This document shows, piece after piece, positions 57,624-64,000 of a DNA stretch of 64,000 nt. The stretch is taken from the NCBI RefSeq assembly GCF_001989615.1, contig NZ_CP019067.1, positions 124,001 to 188,000 of the forward strand, in the 5' to 3' direction. A program made the position numbers and the translations under genes. How positions within the stretch are numbered: the stretch's first letter is position 1; every line of letters begins with the position of its first letter. Under the pieces are notes generated by a model. It was not told where the DNA came from, did no database searches, and worked only from the letters and a program-made list of their open reading frames with translations. The DNA is from Halorientalis sp. IM1011 (GTDB lineage Archaea; Halobacteriota; Halobacteria; Halobacteriales; Haloarculaceae).

Positions 57624-58306
57624 CTACCGACGCAACGATCACCGATCGGCTCGCGGGACTCAGACCGGACCGGGAGGAGTTACTGATCGCTCTGCTGATC
57701 TTGAACTCCGAGTTGCTCCTGCTGGGCGTGTACTGGGTCGTCAGTTCGGCCGAACTGACGGGAACCCTCGCGATCCGGTACTGGATCTACCCGTTCGTCT
57801 GGATCAACGTCGGCCTGCTGGCCATCGTCAAGACGACGCCCGTGGCCGCCAGCAGCCGGGACCGCTGGCTCGCCGGTGCCATCGCGGTCGGCTACTTCGC
57901 GGTGCTTGCGTACGTCGGCGGCCTCGTCGGCCCCGACATCAGCATGGCCGAAAAGAACCTCAGTCTCACGGTGCTGGGGCTGCCGCCGGGCTGGGCACCG
58001 ACGCTTCTGTACAACGGGTCGTATTTCGCGATGTCACTGATCCCGTTCAAGCTGGTCGGCTACGCCGCGCTGGCGTATCTGGTGTACGCGACGGTGCTCG
58101 ACGCGGCTGGCTCCGCGGTGACGGGCCTGCTCGGCCTGCTCTCCTGTGTCAGTTGCACCTGGCCTGTGCTGGCCACAGTGGCATCCAGTCTCCTGGGAAG
58201 CGGGACTGCAATCGCCGGCGCAGTGACCGCCCAGTCCTACGGCATCTCGACCGTGGTGTTCGTGGTGACGGTCGGGCTGCTGTACTGGCGGCCGTTCGGC
58301 CGCTGA
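57620..58306 (+). CDS. Multi-pass membrane protein of the oxidase cluster (possibly DUF7546)
   Basis: 228 residues with six helices. The start overlaps the ctaB stop as ATGA, so it is coexpressed with heme synthesis. It has NSELLLLGVYWVVSS, a loop SMAEKNLSLTVLGLPPGWAPTLLYNGSYF, and SCVSCTWPVLATVASSLLG with two Cys in a CVSC motif within a helix, which could bind metal. I recall similar proteins beside haloarchaeal ctaB as DUF7546. Its position suggests a role in cytochrome oxidase assembly, but that is inference. Confidence 0.72.
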   Translation: MTTDATITDRLAGLRPDREELLIALLILNSELLLLGVYWVVSSAELTGTLAIRYWIYPFVWINVGLLAIVKTTPVAASSRDRWLAGAIAVGYFAVLAYVGGLVGPDISMAEKNLSLTVLGLPPGWAPTLLYNGSYFAMSLIPFKLVGYAALAYLVYATVLDAAGSAVTGLLGLLSCVSCTWPVLATVASSLLGSGTAIAGAVTAQSYGISTVVFVVTVGLLYWRPFGR

Positions 58307-58343
58307 CGGACGGGCTTTTCCCCGCTGCACCCGAACTGCGAGT

Positions 58344-58574
58344 ATGACCGAGGTCGAGATCGAATACTGCGTCCCCTGTGGCTTCCTCGATCGCGCCGAG
58401 AACGTCCAGCACGTCCTGCTCTCGACGTTTGGCGAGAAACTGGACGCGGTGACGTTGCGAACCGGCGCGAACGGTGTGTTCCGCGTGACCGTCGACGGCG
58501 AACGGGTGTTCGACAAACAGGAAGACGCGTTCGACGTGGACGAGATAACCCGGCAGGTTCGCGAGTACGTCTGA
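58344..58574 (+). CDS. Rdx/SelW-like thioredoxin-fold protein
   Basis: 76 residues. VEIEYCVPCGFLDRAENVQHVLLSTFGEKLDAVTLRTGANGVFRVTVDG is the Rdx (selenoprotein W-type) pattern with CVPC as the redox motif in place of CxxU. Rdx proteins are small thioredoxin-fold oxidoreductases of uncertain target. It follows the oxidase-cluster gene by 37 bp on the same strand. Confidence 0.88.
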   Translation: MTEVEIEYCVPCGFLDRAENVQHVLLSTFGEKLDAVTLRTGANGVFRVTVDGERVFDKQEDAFDVDEITRQVREYV

Positions 58575-58623
58575 CCGGTCCCGAATCGACGGGCTTAGGA
58601 CGGATCCGGACCCCGATTCGACA

Positions 58624-59586
58624 ATGACAGCAGCCGTCGTCGCCGAGGACGTTCGTCGGAGCTACGGCGACACGACCGCACTCGACGGCGTCTCGCTCAC
58701 GGTCGACGAGGGGGACGTGTTCGCGCTGATCGGGCCCAACGGCGCGGGAAAGACCACCCTCGTCCGGGCACTGCTCGGTACCACCGACGCCGAGGGGACG
58801 GTCGAGGTGTTCGGGAAATCGCCCCGCGAGGTCGAGCGGGCGCGACTCGGCTCGCTCCCTCAGTCGTTCGATCCGCCCGCCCGGCTCACCGCCCGTGAAC
58901 TGCTCGACTACTACGGCGGGCTCTACGACGACGCCCGCCCGGTCGACGACGTGCTGGCCGACGTGGGACTCGCCGAGGACGCCGATACCTGGTACGAGAA
59001 CCTCTCCGGTGGCCAACAGCGCCGTGTCTGTGTCGGGACGGCGCTGGTCAACGACCCCGACCTGCTCGTGCTCGACGAACCGACGACGGGCATCGACCCC
59101 GCAGGTCGGCGGGCACTCTGGCGGCTGATCGAGGATCTCGCTGCCGGCGGGACGACGGTCTTTCTGACGACCCACTACATGGCCGAAGCGGAACGACTGG
59201 CCGACGAGGTGGGCCTGCTGGCCGACGGCCGACTCGTCGCCCGCGACTCGCCGGCGGCGCTGATCGCCGAGCACGGCGGGGAGAGTCGACTGGTGATCGA
59301 CACCGACGCCGAGCCTGCGATCACCGGTGATCTGGGTTACCCCGCCGAACTCGCCGAGGGCCGGCTGACGGTCTACGACGTGCCGCCCGAGGAGATCGGC
59401 GAGGTCGTCGCCGCCCTCGATTCGGCCGGGGCGACCTGCGACTCGATCGAGTGGACCGAACCCGACCTCGAAGACGTGTACCTGGATCTGACGGGGCAAG
59501 CTGTCACGGCGAGCGGCGAGACGGTCAGCCGCGGGGAGACGCCGCTGGCCGACGGTGGCAAAGTAACTGGAGGTGACCGATCGTGA
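58624..59586 (+). CDS. ABC transporter ATP-binding protein (exporter type)
   Basis: 320 residues. Walker A LIGPNGAGKTTLVRAL (about 39), signature LSGGQQRRVCVGTAL (about 126), Walker B LLVLDEPTTGIDPAGRR and switch His TTHYMAEAERLADEVG are complete. The C-terminal 100 residues form the regulatory extension found with ABC-2 permeases. CTTAGG about 28 nt upstream is a weak TATA. The following permease overlaps by GTGA. Being in the oxidase block, heme, copper or lipid transport are possibilities, none demonstrated. Confidence 0.92.
   Translation: MTAAVVAEDVRRSYGDTTALDGVSLTVDEGDVFALIGPNGAGKTTLVRALLGTTDAEGTVEVFGKSPREVERARLGSLPQSFDPPARLTARELLDYYGGLYDDARPVDDVLADVGLAEDADTWYENLSGGQQRRVCVGTALVNDPDLLVLDEPTTGIDPAGRRALWRLIEDLAAGGTTVFLTTHYMAEAERLADEVGLLADGRLVARDSPAALIAEHGGESRLVIDTDAEPAITGDLGYPAELAEGRLTVYDVPPEEIGEVVAALDSAGATCDSIEWTEPDLEDVYLDLTGQAVTASGETVSRGETPLADGGKVTGGDRS
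59569..59576 (+). promoter_or_regulatory. Ribosome-binding site of the ABC permease
   Basis: GGAGGTGA lies 6 nt before the GTG at 59583, inside the end of the ATPase gene. It decides the permease start and indicates translation from the internal site of the operon mRNA. Confidence 0.75.
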
Positions 59587-60356
59587 GCGCTGTCGGTCGG
59601 ATCTGGGCGGCAACCGTCGCCGCCGGGAAGTCGTTCCTCCGGCGGCGGACGGCCGTCTTCTTCACCTTCTTCTTCCCGGTGATCATCATCCTGATCTTCG
59701 GGTCGCTCGTCCAGACCGGCGCGGGCGGGACCGGCCTGTTCACCGAACCGGCGGCTTACTACGTGCCGGGCTATCTCGCGGTCGTGGTCCTGTTCACACC
59801 GCTCTCGCGGGTTGGAAGCGAGGTTGCCCGCCACCGCGAGGGCAACCAGTTCGAGAAACTGGCGACCACGCCACTCGCCAGCTGGGAGTGGCTGCTGGCC
59901 CAGACGCTGGTCAACGTGGCCATCATCGGGCTGGCCGGCCTGCTCCTGCTCGGCCTGATCGTCCTCGTGACCGGCGCCGAGATCGCGTTCTCGCCCCTGT
60001 TGATCCCGTTCGTCGGCCTCGGCGTCGCGCTGTTCTGTGGCGGGGGCGCACTGATCGGCAGTTTCGCCGGGTCACAGGACGGCGTCATCGCCGCGAGCAA
60101 CGGCATCGCCCTGCCGCTGCTCTTTCTCTCCGAGACGTTCGTCCCGCCGTCGATGCTGCCCGAGTGGTTCCGCCCCGCCATCCTGCTCTCGCCATTGACG
60201 TACTTCTCACGAGGCGTGCGGGCGGCGACCTACGGCCCGGGGATCGAACCGCTGGCAGGTCTGCCGACGGGACCGCTGTTCTACCTCGGCGTGCTGGCCG
60301 GGTTGACGCTGGTCTTCTTCGCAGGTGGGGCGGCCGCACTCCCGCGGACGGACTGA
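59583..60356 (+). CDS. ABC-2-type transporter permease
   Basis: 257 residues from a GTG. Six helices follow the ABC-2 layout: an N-terminal amphipathic segment then FFTFFFPVIIILIFGSLV, VPGYLAVVVLFTPL, REGNQFEKLATTPLASWEWLLAQTLVNVAIIGLAGLLLLG, and the last pair with PPSMLPEWFRPAILLSPLTYFSRGVRAATYG. It forms the membrane channel with the preceding ATPase and is translationally coupled to it. Substrate unknown. Confidence 0.9.
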   Translation: MSAVGRIWAATVAAGKSFLRRRTAVFFTFFFPVIIILIFGSLVQTGAGGTGLFTEPAAYYVPGYLAVVVLFTPLSRVGSEVARHREGNQFEKLATTPLASWEWLLAQTLVNVAIIGLAGLLLLGLIVLVTGAEIAFSPLLIPFVGLGVALFCGGGALIGSFAGSQDGVIAASNGIALPLLFLSETFVPPSMLPEWFRPAILLSPLTYFSRGVRAATYGPGIEPLAGLPTGPLFYLGVLAGLTLVFFAGGAAALPRTD

Positions 60357-60406
60357 GAGGGGAGGGCCGTACTTCGCATAGCGGCGTGGACTCGTCGACC
60401 GCGTAG

Positions 60407-61306
60407 TCAGGTGCTGGCGAGTTTCGTCTCCAGATCCGCGCCGACGAACAGGTCGGTCGCCTGCCGGGTCGCGTCGGTCGTCTCCGCGACGTTTTCGAGC
60501 ATCACCGTCTCGCTCGGGAACAGGCGTTCCCCCAGTTCCAGGCCGTATTCGTGAGCGGTCGATCCGGTCACCGTCAGATACACACCGATACCGGTGTCCG
60601 CGATGGCCGCCTCCTCGACCGCGCCCTCCTCGGGATACGTGAACTCGATGCCTTCGACGGCGTCGGACCCGAGGACGGCCTCGACGAGGCGCTCGTAGCG
60701 AGGTGAGATACACAGTTTCCCCTCGTAGGCATCGACGAACGACCGGTCGAGATCCGCGTCGAGTTGTCGCTGGATGTCCGGCGTCGCGAGCAGTGTGTGC
60801 CAGACGGTATCGCCGAGGCCGGAGACCACCCGCACGTCGGTGTCGCGGGGGTCGATCCGGTCGTTGACCTCGTCCAGCCCCGTAAGGGGTTCGGTGTCGA
60901 GTCCGACCACCTCTTCGAGGACGAGGTCGGCGCTGTCGAACCCGAGGGCGAACTCGTGGGTCCGGAGCGCGCGGAAGGGCTCCTCGCGGCCCACCAGTTG
61001 GAGGTCGTACCCGTCCAGATCGAGCGTGAGGCTGTCGAAGACGATCCGGCGGGGCATGCCGGCGCGGTCGTCGCGCAGGAGCGTGAACTCCGGGGCCGAC
61101 GGGTCGTCGGTGTCAGAATAGGCCGCCAGCCGGTCGTACACGTCACGCTCGGCGGTCTGGTTGTCCTTGGTGATCGCTTTCTCGTACTGGAGCGTCGAGA
61201 TGACGTCGTCGGCGAGGTCGGTCGTGCCCGTCCGGGCCGCGAGCCGTTCGAGGACGGCCTCCAGCGGCCGTCCCTTGCGCGGGACGGCGACGCGGACAGT
61301 AGTCAT
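60407..61306 (-). CDS. HisG-like (ATP phosphoribosyltransferase-like) protein
   Basis: 299 residues. The N-terminus VRVAVPRKGRPLEAVLERLA resembles HisG (AVPNKGR), and the middle (TPDIQRQLDADLDRSFVDAYEGKLCISPRYERLVEAVLGSDAVEGIEFTYPEEGAVEEAAIADTGIGVYLTVTGSTAHEYGLEL) keeps the periplasmic-binding-protein-like layout with an I-ADTG loop. It is longer and more divergent than true HisG and is not in a histidine operon. It might be a paralogue with another substrate. The TATA-like TTTTACT about 24-30 nt upstream of the ATG supports the start. Confidence 0.6.
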   Translation of the reverse strand: MTTVRVAVPRKGRPLEAVLERLAARTGTTDLADDVISTLQYEKAITKDNQTAERDVYDRLAAYSDTDDPSAPEFTLLRDDRAGMPRRIVFDSLTLDLDGYDLQLVGREEPFRALRTHEFALGFDSADLVLEEVVGLDTEPLTGLDEVNDRIDPRDTDVRVVSGLGDTVWHTLLATPDIQRQLDADLDRSFVDAYEGKLCISPRYERLVEAVLGSDAVEGIEFTYPEEGAVEEAAIADTGIGVYLTVTGSTAHEYGLELGERLFPSETVMLENVAETTDATRQATDLFVGADLETKLAST

Positions 61307-61348
61307 TAGGAGACAGGTCGCGAGCCGAGAGTAAAACGCGTCCGGTTT

Positions 61349-62641
61349 CTAGTCGCCGTCGGCCGCGCCCAGAACGTTGCTGAGCTGTTCGCGCCACTCT
61401 TTGAGTTCCACGATGTCGTCCTCGATGTCGTCGACGCGGTCGTCGACCTGATCGATATCGTCGAGTTCGTCCTCCAGATCGTCGATGGCCCCCTCGATCT
61501 CGTCGATGTCGTCGTCGACGTCCTTCACGTCCCCTTTCAGCGACTGGAGGTCGCTCTGGATGCCCCCGACGCTGTCTTCGAGCGAGGCGACCTGCTGGCT
61601 GTTGTCCTCGATGTCGTCTTCCAGCCCCCCGAGCTGGTCTTCGAGGTTCGCCACGTCGTCCTGGAGCCCCTCGATCAGGTCCTGCCCGGTACCGTTCTCC
61701 TCGAGGAACTCCTCCAGCGCGTCGACGTACGCGTCGAGTTCGCTCACGTCGCTCTGGAGTTTCTCGATGCGGGCCTCGACGGCACCGCCGGTCCCAGCGC
61801 CGCTACCGCCCTCGATTTCGAGCTCTTCACGGAGCACGTCGAGATCGTCGTCGTCGACCTCGCCTGCTTCGATCTCGGTGGCGAGCGCCGATGCGACGCT
61901 CTCCACGTCGAGCGACCCGCCAGTGTCGGGTTCGCTCTCCGCGGTGTCGGCGTCATCGGTCTCGCTCTCGGTCTCGGCTTCCGCCTCGGTCTCCTCGGCT
62001 TCGTCGTCGGTCTCCGCCTCGTCCTCTTCCTCGGCGTCGGCTTCTTCGGCTTCTTCGGCTTCCTCCTCGTCCTCGTCGTCACCGTCGTCGACGAGATCGA
62101 CCTCCTCGGGGTCCGCCTCCCCCTGTTCCGCGTTGGGATCGGTCAGATCAAGTGTGCCGATGTCCTCTTCCTCGGCCTCGTCGTCGTCGAGTCCGGGGAC
62201 CGAATCCGCGTTGCCGGAGATCACGTCGCGGACCACGTCGCTGCCGCTCCCGCCCACCACGCCGTCCTCGTCCTCGAGCGGCGGGTCGACCTCCGCGAGT
62301 TCGGGTTCGGTGAGGAACTGCTCGACGTTGTCCGTCCCGGTCGCCCGAATCCCGTAGACGGTCGTGTACTGCTCTTCGGCCTCGATCTCCCGCTCGAAGG
62401 TGATCTCGTCGTCCTCGATCGTCCAGTACTCGCTGCCGTACTCCGGATGGAACCCCAGATCCTCTACGGCGACGTTTTCGGGCACCTCGTCGACCAGCCT
62501 GACCGTCACCGCCTCCGTCCTGTCCGAGTCGATCCGGAACGCGATCGCCGGAACAGGAAACGCGTCGGCCTCGAACGTCTTGATCACGGTGACCCCGTCC
62601 GAGGCGACGGTCACCTCCTCGTAATTTTGCGATTCGCTCAT
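61349..62641 (-). CDS. Acidic coiled-coil protein
   Basis: 430 residues. The N-terminal 110 residues (YEEVTVASDGVTVIKTFEADAFPVPAIAFRI) are a beta-sandwich-like domain. A 90-residue run (about 165-235) is almost pure Asp/Glu with Ala/Thr. The C-terminal 130 residues are a long coiled coil with regular heptads (LQSDVSELDAYVDALEEFLEE, LQDDVANLEDQLGGLEDDIED, IDEIEGAIDDLEDELDDID). No catalytic motif is present. It is likely a structural or scaffold protein of the cytoplasm or a chromosome-associated one. GGTATTAAAG at 62664-62673 is a promoter element on the minus strand and supports the ATG at 62641. Confidence 0.75.
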   Translation of the reverse strand: MSESQNYEEVTVASDGVTVIKTFEADAFPVPAIAFRIDSDRTEAVTVRLVDEVPENVAVEDLGFHPEYGSEYWTIEDDEITFEREIEAEEQYTTVYGIRATGTDNVEQFLTEPELAEVDPPLEDEDGVVGGSGSDVVRDVISGNADSVPGLDDDEAEEEDIGTLDLTDPNAEQGEADPEEVDLVDDGDDEDEEEAEEAEEADAEEEDEAETDDEAEETEAEAETESETDDADTAESEPDTGGSLDVESVASALATEIEAGEVDDDDLDVLREELEIEGGSGAGTGGAVEARIEKLQSDVSELDAYVDALEEFLEENGTGQDLIEGLQDDVANLEDQLGGLEDDIEDNSQQVASLEDSVGGIQSDLQSLKGDVKDVDDDIDEIEGAIDDLEDELDDIDQVDDRVDDIEDDIVELKEWREQLSNVLGAADGD

Positions 62642-62663
62642 ACTTACACGTCGAGTAACCAAC

Positions 62664-62673
62664 GGTATTAAAG
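62664..62673 (-). promoter_or_regulatory. TATA box of the acidic coiled-coil gene
   Basis: CTTTAATACC on the minus strand, 23-32 nt before the ATG at 62641, consistent with leaderless transcription. Confidence 0.6.
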
Positions 62674-62752
62674 CTACGTACCGTTTCTCGGGGCGTGGTA
62701 GTTACTCACACGCACCTGTCACCGGCCCCGAAACCCGAGGGGTAACGGCCGC

Positions 62753-63583
62753 TTACAGGTCGACCCGATCGCCGATCTCGGCGATTTCGAGACGCCGGGG
62801 ATACTCGTGACTCCGGACGTGGTCGTGCAGTGCCGTCGGGTCCGCGGTCAGCCCCTTCCACATGTCCCAGTGGGTCGGGAGCAGACGGTCGAGTTCCAGC
62901 TGACGGGCGGCCTCGCTGATCTCGTTCTCGTCGCTGTACCACTTCGTGTACTTGGGCTCGCGCGTCTGTTTGTCGAGGATATGGCCGTCCGAGCCGAACG
63001 CGAGGACGCCGAGGTCGAGGTCGTAGTTGTCGCCGACAGTCTCGAACGGCTCGCCGGGGCGAGCGTCGCCGCCGTGGAAGAAGGTCCCGGCGTCGTGTTC
63101 GAAGACGTAAGAGACGGGATGGGTCGCGTCGGGATCGTTGGCCGCCTCGACGTGGATCGTGAGACTCCCGACCTCGAACGTATCGCCCTCGCTCACCTCG
63201 TGGAACTGTGCGTCGTCGACGCCCCACTCGTCGGTCCAGCCCTCTTCGTCGGCGACTGCGAGCGAGTCGTCCGGACCGACGTAGTCGGCACCGGTTTCGG
63301 CGAGGATCGGGGCCTGACTCGGCCCGTGGACGTGATCGGAGTGTTCGTGGGTCGCCAGGACGGCGTCGGCCTCGCGCACGTCGGTCGGGTCGAACGGGAC
63401 CGGAATCATCCGCACGGTCCGGGGCGGGTCGCCGGTGCCGAGGTACGGGTCGACGAAGACGGTCGTCCCGTCGTGGGCTTTCAGGACGAAGCCGTTACAG
63501 CCGAGATACCAGATCGCCAGTCCGTCGGGATCGGCGTCGGCGACGGCCGCGGGCAGCCAGTCGCCCCAGTCGCTGTGAACCAT
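62753..63583 (-). CDS. MBL-fold metallohydrolase (UlaG-like)
   Basis: 276 residues. AIWYLGCNGFVLKAHDGTTVFVDPYLG is the N-terminal strand set, VLATHEHSDHVHGPS the HxHxDH zinc motif, FFHGGDARPGEPF the next ligand region, and LLPTHWDMWKG the last His. The arrangement resembles UlaG, the L-ascorbate-6-phosphate lactonase, and other metallo-beta-lactamase-fold phosphodiesterases. The substrate here is not determined. The ATG at 63583 is used. Confidence 0.85.
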   Translation of the reverse strand: MVHSDWGDWLPAAVADADPDGLAIWYLGCNGFVLKAHDGTTVFVDPYLGTGDPPRTVRMIPVPFDPTDVREADAVLATHEHSDHVHGPSQAPILAETGADYVGPDDSLAVADEEGWTDEWGVDDAQFHEVSEGDTFEVGSLTIHVEAANDPDATHPVSYVFEHDAGTFFHGGDARPGEPFETVGDNYDLDLGVLAFGSDGHILDKQTREPKYTKWYSDENEISEAARQLELDRLLPTHWDMWKGLTADPTALHDHVRSHEYPRRLEIAEIGDRVDL

Positions 63584-63670
63584 GTCCGTGGATCCGCCGG
63601 GACCTCCAAAGAGGATTTCGACCCACGCACCGCTGGCCGTGAGTCGAGAGTAGACAGAAGAAGGTGGACC

Positions 63671-64000
63671 TCAGTCCTCGCAGCAACCGCCGGCCTTCTG
63701 GCCGAAGTCGATCCGCAGGGGCTCGGAGATGGTCTCGTTGATCTCCTGGAGGTGGAGTTCGAGTTCGTTCTGAGCCTGCAGGAACTCGGCCATCACGGGG
63801 ATGTCGTGGAGCGCCTCCTGTTTGGCCTGTAGTTCGCGGAGGTCGTCCTGTGTCGCCTCGCCGGTCTGGCGGGCCAGCATGAACTCCTCACGGAACTCCT
63901 CGAACTCCTGGATCTTCTCCTGAGCTTCCTCGTCGTTCTCGACGGCTTCCTTGGCCTCCTCGAACCGCTGGTAGGCCGGCAGATCGGCGATCGCCTCACC
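63671..64000 (-). CDS. YlbF-family protein, C-terminal part (gene continues beyond the window)
   Basis: The frame is open to the window edge, giving at least 109 residues. The visible helical pattern (FEEAKEAVENDEEAQEKIQEFEEFREE, then LRELQAKQEALHDIPVMAEFLQAQNELELHLQEINETISEPLRI) is that of the Com_YlbF family, all-helical proteins that in bacteria form RNA-metabolism and biofilm regulatory complexes. The protein ends with a GGCCED motif containing a Cys pair. The role in archaea is unknown. The N-terminus lies outside. Confidence 0.75.
   Translation of the reverse strand, partial: GEAIADLPAYQRFEEAKEAVENDEEAQEKIQEFEEFREEFMLARQTGEATQDDLRELQAKQEALHDIPVMAEFLQAQNELELHLQEINETISEPLRIDFGQKAGGCCED

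Overview
The window is chromosomal DNA of a halophilic archaeon (class Halobacteria). This rests on high GC with a strong C/G third-position bias, very acidic proteins, leaderless genes with a TATA element about 25-30 nt before the start codon, Tat-dependent lipoproteins, and many families found mainly in haloarchaea (halocyanin-like, DUF7344, HalOD1, DUF5793, small CxxC zinc proteins). The genus cannot be fixed from this sequence. I recognise about 75 protein genes, two of them cut by the window ends, and two tRNA genes. No rRNA, CRISPR array or intact transposon was seen.

Layout. 1-9500: end of a copper P-type ATPase, a DUF7344 regulator, a Tat lipoprotein with two degenerate halocyanin domains, haloalkane dehalogenase, a MoaD/SAMP-like protein, DUF302, a SHOCT/DoxX pair divergent from a winged-helix regulator, an ion channel, then a 500-bp patch of tRNA-derived repeats ending in tRNA-Arg(CCT), a cupin and TatA. 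9600-14650: peroxiredoxin, HD hydrolase, a solitary E1-alpha dehydrogenase, a phosphoribosyltransferase, a PIN/antitoxin pair beside a second tRNA-derived repeat patch, and tRNA-Gly(TCC). 14800-19600: a Trm9-like methyltransferase and a PilB-PilC type IV pilus motor whose PilC carries an extra C-terminal surface-type domain. 19660-31000: metabolism, including phosphosugar mutase, cytidine deaminase plus uridine phosphorylase, rhomboid protease, a frameshifted small membrane gene, NDH-2, a sugar-nucleotide epimerase, arginase, PAP2 phosphatase and a cyclase-family hydrolase. 31100-44600: membrane and envelope genes, a beta-propeller protein, DJ-1, HAD phosphatase, a sensor kinase with an N-terminal receiver, an ABC exporter, crotonase, a CDGSH protein, a two-RCK potassium channel, and a TlpA-CcdA thiol relay. 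44700-54600: a Cdc48-type AAA ATPase, a zinc microprotein, XPB helicase, HalOD1, a MutS-type ATPase with a helix-hairpin-helix, SRPBCC, a CitE-like lyase and a CAP protein. 55000-60400: an aerobic respiration block with CoxB, a CtaA/CtaB fusion, a membrane protein, an Rdx-type selenoprotein-W homologue and an ABC transporter. 60400-64000: a HisG-like protein, an acidic coiled-coil protein, a UlaG-like MBL hydrolase and the end of a YlbF-family gene.

The most unusual items are a repeat-like insertion inside the CoxB cupredoxin domain; a heme A synthase-like half fused to heme O synthase; the PilC fusion; the decayed copper sites in the halocyanin-like lipoprotein; a ubiquitin-like protein ending GG-RR; matching tRNA 3'-end debris downstream of both tRNA genes; and four convergent gene pairs that share their stop codons in a 4-bp CTAR overlap. 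I found no clear multi-gene defence or mobile system; the nearest is the PIN toxin module beside the tRNA-Gly debris.
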